Shown here in pieces: positions 1 to 8,500 of a stretch of DNA of 34,062 nt. Source of the DNA: an uncultured Bacteroidota bacterium. Its GTDB lineage: Bacteria > Bacteroidota > Bacteroidia > Bacteroidales > FEN-979. The stretch's first letter is position 1. Every line of letters begins with the position of its first letter. The position numbers were made by a program, and so were the translations under genes. The notes under the pieces were generated by a model. The model was given only the letters and a program-made list of their open reading frames with translations. It ran no database searches and was not told the DNA's origin. The stretch lies in NCBI GenBank assembly GCA_937900965.1, contig CALCGJ010000110.1:1-34062 (forward strand). Reading direction: 5' to 3'.

Positions 1-135
1 CTGGGAGAATTGAGATCTAATCTTTTACCGTTATACGAGAGAACCACAATACGAATTTGTTCCAAAGATACAGGATAAGCGATACACTATAAGTCAAAAT
101 TCATTAATTTTAGCCGCTTCAAGAGAGCCCGGCAC

Positions 136-693
136 ATGGATGACATCCAGAAAACTTCCCACCAATTTGACTCTATAGTCAACGTATGCCGTGATATTTT
201 TCTCATGAAGCTCAAAGATTACGGTACAGCCTGGCGGATATTGAGGATCCCTTCTATTACAGACCAGGTATATATCAAGGCGCAACGAATCAGGAGCATT
301 GATACCAAAGGAGCCCGGAAAATCGATGAAGGGATACGGTCGGAGTTTATCGGGATCGTTAATTACTCGGTGATAGCGTTGATCCAACTGGAATTAGGAC
401 CCGTGGGAACCCGGGAAGAGCTCCCAACCGCAGAAGGTGAAAAGCTTTATGACTTCTATATCCAGGCTGCCAAAGATCTGATGCTGAATAAAAATCACGA
501 TTATGGTGAAGCGTGGAGAAATATGCGCCTGGGTTCTCTTACTGATATCATCCTGATGAAGTTGATGCGCGTGAAGCAGATTGAAGATAATCAGGGAAAA
601 ACTTTTATCTCTGAAGGAATCGATGCCAACTATTACGATATAATCAACTATGCAGTATTTGCATTAATAAAGATTGACTATGAAGGTAGTTAG
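136..693 (+). CDS. DUF1599 domain-containing protein
   Basis: Complete 185-aa ORF with two internal repeats (LMKLKDYGTAWRILR / LNKNHDYGEAWRNMR) typical of Bacteroidetes DUF1599 proteins. Confidence 0.85.
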   Translation: MDDIQKTSHQFDSIVNVCRDIFLMKLKDYGTAWRILRIPSITDQVYIKAQRIRSIDTKGARKIDEGIRSEFIGIVNYSVIALIQLELGPVGTREELPTAEGEKLYDFYIQAAKDLMLNKNHDYGEAWRNMRLGSLTDIILMKLMRVKQIEDNQGKTFISEGIDANYYDIINYAVFALIKIDYEGS

Positions 694-1786
694 AACTCTG
701 TTTCGGGTCATAGTAGGAATTGTTTTTATCTTTTCCGGGTTCGTTAAAGGAATTGATCCTCTTGGAACTGTTTACCGGATGCAGGATTACTTCCTCGCTT
801 TTGGCACCACCTGGGCAAACGACCTGGCCCTCCCCCTTACCATTTTCCTGTGTGTTCTGGAGTTTTCCCTCGGGATCAGCCTGCTGTTCAACCTATGGAT
901 CCGTAAAAGTGCATGGATGCTGATTGCCATGATGACCTATTTCACCGTCCTCACTTTTTTCGATGCCTTCTTCAATCTTGTCTCCGATTGTGGTTGTTTC
1001 GGAGATGCGATCAAGATGACCAACACTGAAACATTTCTCAAGAATGTTGTTCTTATGGGAATGGTAGTCCCTATATTCCTATGGCGAAAAAAATTCAAGG
1101 GCATGCTGAAACCTCCTGGGGATCTGATCGTGCTTGGAGCAATTATGGTGCTGTTTACCGGTCTGTCTCTTTACTGTCTCTGGCATCTGCCTGTCATCGA
1201 TTTCCGGGGTTGGAAAACAGGGTCCGAGGTGAATAAAACCAGCGATCAGGCCGTACAGTTCTTTGTTACCTACAAGAATAAGAATACAGGTGAAAGACAG
1301 GAGTTTCTTACACCTAACTATCCCTGGAACGACTCCACGTGGCTGGCTAACTGGATCTTTGACAGCCAGCGTGTGGAAGATCCAAACCAGGATGCCATTA
1401 CCCTGATGATTGAAGATTCCCTTGGAAACGATCTGGCTCAGAACTTTCTGGAGATCCCGGATTACCATTTCTTCGTGGTTGTCTACAGCCTTGAGGAATC
1501 CAACAAACCTGCACTGATCCGACTGAAACCATTTTCAGTTGCCGCCTCCCAGGCCGGCTATTCGTTTATCGGACTAACCAGTACTCTCCCACAGGAGGTA
1601 GCTGCCTTTAAAGCAGAATCAGGCATTGGGTTTGAGTTCTACAGCTCCGACGATGTGGTGTTGAAAAGCATGATTCGCTCTAATCCTGGCTTAATACTCC
1701 TCAAGGATGGGGTCGTCGTAAAAAAATGGCACTATAACGACTTCCCCGGGTGGGAGCAGATCAGGGAGAGGTATATTGATAATTAG
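680..1786 (+). CDS. DoxX-like / BT_3928 family membrane protein
   Basis: ORF overlaps the end of the upstream gene; ATG at 680 preferred over TTG at 674. N-terminal MKVVRTLFRVIVGIVFIFSGFVKGIDPLGTVYRMQDY plus several TM helices; recognised as the DoxX/BT_3928-type family. Confidence 0.8.
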   Translation: MKVVRTLFRVIVGIVFIFSGFVKGIDPLGTVYRMQDYFLAFGTTWANDLALPLTIFLCVLEFSLGISLLFNLWIRKSAWMLIAMMTYFTVLTFFDAFFNLVSDCGCFGDAIKMTNTETFLKNVVLMGMVVPIFLWRKKFKGMLKPPGDLIVLGAIMVLFTGLSLYCLWHLPVIDFRGWKTGSEVNKTSDQAVQFFVTYKNKNTGERQEFLTPNYPWNDSTWLANWIFDSQRVEDPNQDAITLMIEDSLGNDLAQNFLEIPDYHFFVVVYSLEESNKPALIRLKPFSVAASQAGYSFIGLTSTLPQEVAAFKAESGIGFEFYSSDDVVLKSMIRSNPGLILLKDGVVVKKWHYNDFPGWEQIRERYIDN

Positions 1787-1900
1787 ATGCCAGATACCGG
1801 ATGCCGGATACCGGATAACGGATACCGGATAAAACTTTAGCTTAGGTTCCAATCTTTCTTACATCTGGCATCAGGCATCAGGCATCAGGCATCTGGCATC
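1786..1900. repeat. Inverted arrays of heptanucleotide units (GATRCCN ... RC) filling the intergenic gap
   Basis: Left arm 1786-1834: GATGCCA GATACCG GATGCCG GATACCG GATAACG GATACCG GATAAAA. Right arm 1863-1900: ATCTGGC ATCAGGC ATCAGGC ATCAGGC ATCTGGC ATC, the reverse complement of GATGCCA/T units. Confidence 0.9.
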
Positions 1901-1901
1901 T

Positions 1902-2981
1902 ATGTTTAAGTTTATCCTAAAACGTCTTCTTTACGGACTTCTCGTTCTTCTCGGGGTAGTAGTTGTCATCTTTTTTCTATTTAACGTTCTTCCCGGAGAT
2001 CCTGCCAGGATGATGCTTGGGCAACGTGCTGACCAGTCGTCGGTGGAGGCTATTAACAAAGACCTGGGCCTTGACAGATCCCTGGCAGTTCAGTTCATCA
2101 GCTACCTGAATGATCTCTCCCCGCTGTCTGTTCATAATCGTGTTGACTCTTCAAACTATTGGTATCTCGATAGGGGGAAATACGGATCAGCTACTATGCT
2201 GGTTCCATTAGGAAAGAGTGCACTGGTCTTGAAAAAACCATACCTCAGGAAATCGTATCAGTCAAAACGCAACGTCACGGAAATCCTTTCTGAAGCGCTT
2301 ATCAACACGTTGATTCTTGCCATTGTTGCAATGACTTTCGCCGTTGTGATCGGGATTGCAATTGGTATCCTGACTGCGTTGAAAAGGAATAGCATAACCG
2401 ACCGGGTTGCTCTTGTCTTCTCTGTTCTTGGGATGTCTGTCCCCTCTTTCTTTGCCGCGATCCTCAATGCCTGGATATTTGCCTTTGTCCTGGTCGACAT
2501 TACACATCTGAATATGGTAGGCAGCCTGTACTCTGTGGATGATCTGGGTAGGGGAGAGTATCTGGATCTGAAGAACCTGATTCTTCCGGCATTTACTCTT
2601 GGTATCCGGCCTCTGGCAATCGTTGTCGAACTTACCCGGAACTCTATGCTCGAAGTTTTATCGCAGGATTATATCCGCACAGCCCGTGCTAAAGGGTTAA
2701 GTAACTTCAGTATCGTATTCAAACACGCTCTGAAAAATGCTCTCAACCCTGTCGTGACAGCTATCTCTGGCTGGCTGGCTTCCCTGCTTGCCGGAGCCGT
2801 TTTTGTAGAGTATGTTTTCGACTGGAAAGGGATCGGGGTGGTGATCGTCAATGCACTTGATAAATACGACTTTCCTGTTATCATGGGAGCGGTTCTATTC
2901 ATCTCGGTCGTACTTATCGTGATCAATATTTTGGTGGACATTGTGTATGGACTGTTGGACCCGAGAATCAGGGTACAATAA
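1902..2981 (+). CDS. ABC transporter permease, DppB/OppB type
   Basis: 359 aa; N-term FILKRLLYGLLVLLGVVVVIFFLFNVLPGDPARMMLGQ; permease EAA-like loop ELTRNSMLEVLSQDYIRTARAKGLS. Confidence 0.88.
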   Translation: MFKFILKRLLYGLLVLLGVVVVIFFLFNVLPGDPARMMLGQRADQSSVEAINKDLGLDRSLAVQFISYLNDLSPLSVHNRVDSSNYWYLDRGKYGSATMLVPLGKSALVLKKPYLRKSYQSKRNVTEILSEALINTLILAIVAMTFAVVIGIAIGILTALKRNSITDRVALVFSVLGMSVPSFFAAILNAWIFAFVLVDITHLNMVGSLYSVDDLGRGEYLDLKNLILPAFTLGIRPLAIVVELTRNSMLEVLSQDYIRTARAKGLSNFSIVFKHALKNALNPVVTAISGWLASLLAGAVFVEYVFDWKGIGVVIVNALDKYDFPVIMGAVLFISVVLIVINILVDIVYGLLDPRIRVQ

Positions 2982-3023
2982 TTGCCATCATTGCCACCAT
3001 TGCCATCATTGCCATCATTGGGC
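2981..3023. repeat. Left inverted array of 9-nt units (CATTGCCAY)
   Basis: ATTGCCAT CATTGCCAC CATTGCCAT CATTGCCAT CATTGGGC; starts at the last base of the permease stop codon. Confidence 0.9.
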
Positions 3024-3392
3024 AAGTTTTCTTGGTTTATATTGATTTTTTCTAACAGTACTTAAGCTTTTCCCTATAATTTTAATTAACTCAACTGCTT
3101 CATTAATTAGGGGTATAAGTTTTTCCTGAATGTAATGGTGGGTCTCACCAATCATCTCTAACCAATAGATCGTTTCATCCAATTCTTCTTCAACCACTTT
3201 CAGTTTGTAGATAAAATCTTTTCTTGATTTAGATCTGCAAGCTGCCCGGTAATTTGCGCCAACGGAAGTACCGGCTCTGATAAGTTGATTACCCATAGCT
3301 TGTGAAGGATATACCTTTGGCAACTCCTTAACCAGATTAAAAATACCAACTGCCAGGAGTTTTGTCCTTGAGATAAGTTGTTGTGGATTCAT
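3015..3392 (-). CDS. Four helix bundle protein (S23 / 23S rRNA intervening-sequence protein family)
   Basis: MNPQQLISRTKLLAVGIFNLVKELPKVYPSQAMGNQLIRAGTSVGANYRAACRSKSRKDFIYKLKVVEEELDETIYWLEMI, with the characteristic GNQLIRAGTSVGANYREA-like and EELDETIYWLE motifs. Start may instead be the ATG at 3425. The listed ORF start at 3728 overlaps tpiA and is an artefact. Confidence 0.9.
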   Translation of the reverse strand: MNPQQLISRTKLLAVGIFNLVKELPKVYPSQAMGNQLIRAGTSVGANYRAACRSKSRKDFIYKLKVVEEELDETIYWLEMIGETHHYIQEKLIPLINEAVELIKIIGKSLSTVRKNQYKPRKLAQ

Positions 3393-3481
3393 AATATTTT
3401 TCTCATTAATCCGGAAACCAACCATAAGGTTATACGTTGCCCCCCAAAAGTTATTAACAATCTCTATCAAAACTAATAACA

Positions 3482-3524
3482 GCAATGATGTGCAATGATG
3501 GCAATGGTGGCAATGATGTGCAAT
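3482..3524. repeat. Right inverted array (GCAATGATG units)
   Basis: GCAATGATGT GCAATGATG GCAATGGTG GCAATGATGT GCAAT; reverse complement of the 2981-3023 array. Confidence 0.9.
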
Positions 3525-3529
3525 ATCTT

Positions 3530-3537
3530 TATCTTTG
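3530..3537 (+). promoter_or_regulatory. Bacteroidetes-type -7 element TATCTTTG upstream of tpiA
   Basis: Matches TAnnTTTG, 25 nt upstream of the tpiA start, immediately after the right repeat array. Confidence 0.6.
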
Positions 3538-3561
3538 CACAAACCCCAAATCCTATTCCCT

Positions 3562-4332
3562 ATGCGCACTATGATTGTTGCCGGTAACTGGAAGATGAAC
3601 AAGACGTTCCAGGAAGCCGAAGATCTGACTGCTGAAATCACGAAAGGCGTTGAGAAACTGGGAGCACCGAATGTCGAGGTGATTCTTTGTCCACCTGCTC
3701 CTTTTCTCGAGATGGTACTGGACCTCACGGATGAAACGTATGTTGCAGTCGGAGCCCAGAATGTCAGTGAGTTTGATTTCGGAGCCTATACGGGAGAGAT
3801 CTCTGCTCCGATGCTCCGGTCAATGGAGGTGGAATATTGCATCGTCGGTCATTCAGAGAGGAGAAAATATTTTCAGGAGTCGAATGACCTGCTTGCCCGG
3901 AAAGTAAAATCGGTTCTTCGTGCAGGTGTAATTCCGATCTTCTGCTGCGGGGAGCTACTCCCTGAGCGGGAAGCCGGCAACCATGTTAAAGTGGTAAAAA
4001 ATCAGTTGGAAGAGTCCCTTTTTGATCTTGAAGAGAAGGATTTCAGGAACGTGGTTATAGCCTATGAGCCTGTCTGGGCAATCGGAACGGGTATGACTGC
4101 CTCCCCTGAACAGGCCCAGGAGATGCATGCATCCATCAGGGAGCTGATTACCCTGCAATATGGTGAACGTGTGGCGCAGGATGCTACCATTCTTTATGGC
4201 GGCAGCTGCAATCCCGGCAATGCCATGGAGCTCTTTTCACAACCTGATGTAGATGGTGGATTGATAGGAGGAGCCTCGTTGAAGGCGGATGAGTTTGTGG
4301 AGATCGTTAAAATTGCCATCAATTGCACATGA
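3562..4332 (+). CDS. tpiA: Triose-phosphate isomerase
   Basis: VAGNWKMNKT, VGHSERRKYFQE, IAYEPVWAIGTGMTAS, LYGGSCNPGNA, GGLIGGASLK. Start MRTMIVAGNWKMN rather than the listed 3535. Confidence 0.97.
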   Translation: MRTMIVAGNWKMNKTFQEAEDLTAEITKGVEKLGAPNVEVILCPPAPFLEMVLDLTDETYVAVGAQNVSEFDFGAYTGEISAPMLRSMEVEYCIVGHSERRKYFQESNDLLARKVKSVLRAGVIPIFCCGELLPEREAGNHVKVVKNQLEESLFDLEEKDFRNVVIAYEPVWAIGTGMTASPEQAQEMHASIRELITLQYGERVAQDATILYGGSCNPGNAMELFSQPDVDGGLIGGASLKADEFVEIVKIAINCT

Positions 4333-4423
4333 ATTGCCGTGAATTTTAATCTCACGACTCGTATCTACTTTAATTACTTTATTTTCCGGTTCTCCTCCTG
4401 CAATCCACCATCCTCCGCCAGAT

Positions 4424-4580
4424 AGAGGTTGCTTCACTTCGTTCGCAATGACACGGGAGCCGATTAAAAGAAGGGAGGGGGAAGGGTGGCGGGCGGTGCA
4501 TCGCACCGCCCGCCACCCTTCCCCCTTCTTACCACCAATCGCCGTGTCATTGCGAGGAGCAGAGCGACGAAGCAACCTCG
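4424..4580. repeat. Nested palindromic intergenic repeat (outer arms GAGGTTGCTTC..CGCAATGACACGG / inverse)
   Basis: Left arm ~4424-4456 (agaggttgcttcacttcgttcgcaatgacacgg) is the imperfect reverse complement of ~4542-4580 (ccgtgtcattgcgaggagcagagcgacgaagcaacctcg). A separate 28-bp hairpin with one 4-nt bulge lies inside at 4468-4530. Confidence 0.85.
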
Positions 4581-4673
4581 TACCGATTACCTTCAACTAT
4601 GCAAATACAAAATCAACTTAGTATCGACCAACGCCCATAAATTGATCAATTCCTATAAGCTACCAACATTCGT

Positions 4674-4681
4674 TATCTTTG
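4674..4681 (+). promoter_or_regulatory. Bacteroidetes-type -7 element TATCTTTG upstream of prmA
   Basis: TAnnTTTG match 17 nt upstream of the prmA ATG; the extended context TTATCTTTGCACAAA is shared with the tpiA promoter. Confidence 0.6.
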
Positions 4682-4697
4682 CACAAACTTCTTAAGC

Positions 4698-5594
4698 ATG
4701 AATCCTATTATATATCTTGAGGTTTCTTTTTCTTCTGTTCCTGAAGGGTTTGATGAGATTCTGACCGCTGAACTGGCAGAGATAGGATTCGATAGCTTCA
4801 GCGAAGAGGAGCCTCTGTTTCTGGCATATATTCCAGAAGCTGACTTCAATGAAATGGCCGTTCACCAGGTGGTTCAGAAATATCCTGTGCTTAAAGATAT
4901 TATATGGAGCGTTACCCGGATGCCGTATAAAAACTGGAATGAAGTTTGGGAAAGCTCTTACGAACCTGTCCTGATCGCCGGCCGATGTTACATCCGCGCC
5001 CCCTTTCATCCGACATACCCCACCCCCAACCCCTCCCCACTAAGGGAGGGGAGAAAGCCCCCTTCAGGGGGTTTGGGGGTAGCATCCGTTATCGAGATTA
5101 TCATCGAACCAAAAATGTCCTTCGGCACAGCACATCATGAAACCACGGCACTGATGATTGAAGCGCTGCTCGAAGAAGAGTTGAAAGGGCAACATGTTTT
5201 GGATATGGGTTGCGGTACCGGTGTGCTCGCAATCCTTGCTCACAAGCTGGGCGCCAGCACTGTTGTTGCCATTGATAACGATACCTGGGCATTTGAAAAT
5301 GCGTCAGAAAATGTGTTGAAAAATGAGGCTGTCTCTGTCCATGTTATCAAAGGAGATGTAAATGCTATTCCGAAGGAATTGTTTGATTTGATCCTGGCCA
5401 ACATAAACCGGAATACACTGGTTGAGCAAATTTCTGTCTATTCAGAGGCTCTGCAGCCAGGAGGAAGGTTAATACTGAGTGGGTTCTATAGTGAAGATTT
5501 GCCTGATATTAAAGAGTGTGCAGCACGGCATGGTCTCAGCTTCTCAGCTTCCCGGAAGGAAAACAATTGGACAGCAGCCAAATTTAACCGATGA
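4698..5594 (+). CDS. prmA: Ribosomal protein L11 methyltransferase, with an in-frame repeat insertion
   Basis: MSFGTAHHETTALMIEALL, VLDMGCGTGVLAILAHKLGA, LILANINRNTL. Abnormal segment TYPTPNPSPLREGRKPPSGGLGVAS at residues 106-130. Confidence 0.93.
   Translation: MNPIIYLEVSFSSVPEGFDEILTAELAEIGFDSFSEEEPLFLAYIPEADFNEMAVHQVVQKYPVLKDIIWSVTRMPYKNWNEVWESSYEPVLIAGRCYIRAPFHPTYPTPNPSPLREGRKPPSGGLGVASVIEIIIEPKMSFGTAHHETTALMIEALLEEELKGQHVLDMGCGTGVLAILAHKLGASTVVAIDNDTWAFENASENVLKNEAVSVHVIKGDVNAIPKELFDLILANINRNTLVEQISVYSEALQPGGRLILSGFYSEDLPDIKECAARHGLSFSASRKENNWTAAKFNR
5016..5081 (+). repeat. Palindromic element, predicted three-way junction, inside prmA
   Basis: Outer stem CCCCCAA 5023-5029 / TTGGGGG 5073-5079. 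Hairpin B CCCCTCCC 5030-5037 / GGGAGGGG 5044-5051, loop CACTAA. Hairpin C CCCCC 5058-5062 / GGGGG 5067-5071, loop TTCA. Confidence 0.88.
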
Positions 5595-8500
5595 AAAGAT
5601 CTGCCTGGTTTCGTTTTATTCACCTCTTGATTTTCTCAGGAATCATCATCTCATTGAATGCACAGCAACTGAAGAGCTTTTCAGGCGATTCAACCAAATT
5701 TGTCGGCGAATTGAACCTGCTATTCTCCAATGTCAGCAAAAACGACCAGAAGATTATTAACGAAGCGATGATCCCGTTTATTCAGCACTGGGAATCTGAG
5801 CACTTTGATCCGGCGAAAAAGCAAGTCATTTACTCTTTGTGCAACAAGATGCTGAAGAAGCGGATGCGGGCTTTTCCCGATATATACAACTACATCAACG
5901 TATTGAATATCTTGTACGATGCGCATCTATCCGATCAGCTGTTTTTTGATTGGAGTACTGTCATGACGACCCTGGCCGATGGGAAATACAGCAGGCATTT
6001 CATCAGATTTCTGGAGTTCAGCATTCATCTTTTCGAAGAGAATATGATCTACAAATCCTCTTCCACGGCCTGGAAACTGGTAACTCCTGACTACCGGTTC
6101 CGGAATGATTCGGTTCCTGCTTTGGAAGTCTCTCCAACCGATATCATTTGCTACTCTAACCGCGACAGCCTTACGATCTACAATACACAGGGGGTTTATC
6201 TGCCGCTGGAGACAAAGTGGACCGGATCGGGCGGGAGGGTCGACTGGCAACGTGCTGGTATTGACGCTTCGAAGGTTTTTGCTAACCTGGTCAACTATGA
6301 AATCCAGATGAACTTCTCAAAGTTTGAGGCTGATTCGGTTGAGTTTTACAACAAAAGTTATTTCCCCACACCGCTCACAGGTCGGTTGGTCGATAAGGTT
6401 CAGGCCGATGTTGATGAGGAAAAAGCATCTTATCCACGGTTTTATTCCTACGAAAATTTGATTGGGATCCGGGATATTTTCAAAAATATAGATTACCTGG
6501 GTGGGTTCTCCATGGTGGGAAGAAAAGTGGTAGGGTTTGGGATTCCCGACCGGGATGCGGAACTGATATTCAAACGGGACAACCTTGAATTTGTGACCAT
6601 ACGATCCAAAACCTTTGTTATTCGCCCAGACCGGATCAACTCAGCAGATGCCTCTGTGACCATCCACTTCGAACAGGACTCAATCTACCATCCCGGACTG
6701 GTGATGAAATACCTGGATGAGGCCAAAGAACTTTCGTTGAATAAGAATGAACGTATTGCTGTGATCAGTCCCTGGTTTGATACCTACCATGACATTGAGA
6801 TCTACAGTGAAGCACTCAGTTGGAAACTGAATGAATCAAAAATCAATTTCGAGGCGATGCCCGGACCTGGAACCTCCAGCAAGGCGATGTTCGAGTCAAG
6901 CAATTATTACTCGCTTCAACGATACGAAAAACTTCAGGGTATTGATGTACTGAATCCTCTTCAGATCATTAAAAACTTCACGGAAAGACGAGCTTCGAAT
7001 GAGTTTACGCTTCAAGAGCTGGTAGAATTCTGGAGAATGCCTCCTGAACAGGTTGAATCACAGCTGTTGCTGTTAAGTGCAAAAGGATTTTTGATCTATG
7101 ACCAGGAGGACAAAAAGGCTGTAGTGAAAGATAAATTGATTCATTACGTGAACGCAAGCCATGAGAAGACCGATTATGACGAGATATTTTTCTTTTCAGA
7201 GGTGAAAGGGAAAAGCAATGCTGTCCTGAACCTCGAAAACTTTGACCTTAAACTACAGGGGATTGCCGGCGTATCACTGTCGGATTCGCAACATGTTTAT
7301 ATTGAACCCAGGAATCAGGAACTGATTTTAAAAGAGAACTGCAACTTCCTCTTTTCCGGGAAGGTAATGGCAGGTTTGTTCGACTTTTACGCGGATAGTT
7401 GCTCATTTGACTATAACAATTTCAGGCTCAATATGCCGGCTATCGATACCCTTGAATTTTATGCAGTCAGCCGGAACATAGATCCCAAAACCGGTCGGTA
7501 TCCAATGAAGAAGGTGCAAACAGCTCTCAACGATCTTAGCGGCTTCCTATTGATCGACGACCCTGGAAATAAAGCCGGATTAAAAAATTATCCCGAATAC
7601 CCGGTCTTCACAAACCGTGATACAGCTCATGTCAACTGGGATCAACCATATATTCATCACGGAGTTTATGATAAGGAGCGGTTCTATTTTGAGGTGCTGC
7701 CCTTCACGATCGCCAGTCTGGATTATATTGATACCGACAGTCTCAAATTTGATGGACATTTGGTCTCAGCAGGAATCTTTCCTGAGATTCCGGAGCCTCT
7801 TACAATACGTCCCGACTTCTCCCTTGGTTTTGAGAAATTTACGGAGGCAGGTGGCTATCCGGTATATGGTGGAAAAGGAACCTTTGTTTCCAGAATTGAC
7901 TTGAGTAACCAGGGATTGCAGGGAGACGGACAGCTTTTATACCTGAATTCAACTTCTGTGTCAGACAAGTTTATCTTTTACCCCGACAGCATGAAGTCAC
8001 TTGCCCGGGGATTCATTGCAACAGAGCAGATTGCCGCTGTGGAGTATCCCTCGGTAATGGCTGACAGCGTGAAAGAGTTCTGGCTTCCCTATCAGGATTC
8101 AATGGTCGTAACCTCCACTGTCAGAAATATGGTGATGTACAACAACGAGGCGCTGTTTAACGGATCGCTTGGATTAACACCGCACGGGCTGAATGGCTCC
8201 GGAACCGTTAGAATTGAAGATGCTGAGATGGATTCAGAAGGATTTAATTTCAAACAACACACGTTTGATGCCTTGATTGCGGATTTCAGGATAAAATCAT
8301 ATGACCTGAATGCGCTGGCGATATCAACCCAGAACTACCGGACCCATTTTGATTTTAAAGAACGGCGGGGCGAATTTCGCTCCAACATCGGGATCTCCAG
8401 GATGGAGTTTCCGATAAACCAGTACATCTGTTCCATGGACCGGTTCGACTGGATGATCGATAACGAAGAGATCGTTCTTTCGAACGAAGAGAACCAGCAA

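Noticed and set aside
94-387. Minus-strand ORF overlapping the DUF1599 gene
   Set aside because: Antisense shadow of a well-supported coding gene.
3015-3392. Diversity-generating retroelement accessory gene (avd)
   Set aside because: S23 proteins resemble Avd, but no reverse transcriptase, template repeat or variable repeat was found in the window.
3393-3728. N-terminal extension of the listed minus-strand ORF 3015..3728
   Set aside because: It reads through the right repeat array and overlaps the start of tpiA on the opposite strand; family homology begins at the MNPQQL start.
4237-4695. ORFs 4237..4596 (-) and 4486..4695 (+)
   Set aside because: They consist of translated palindromic repeat DNA; no protein family features.
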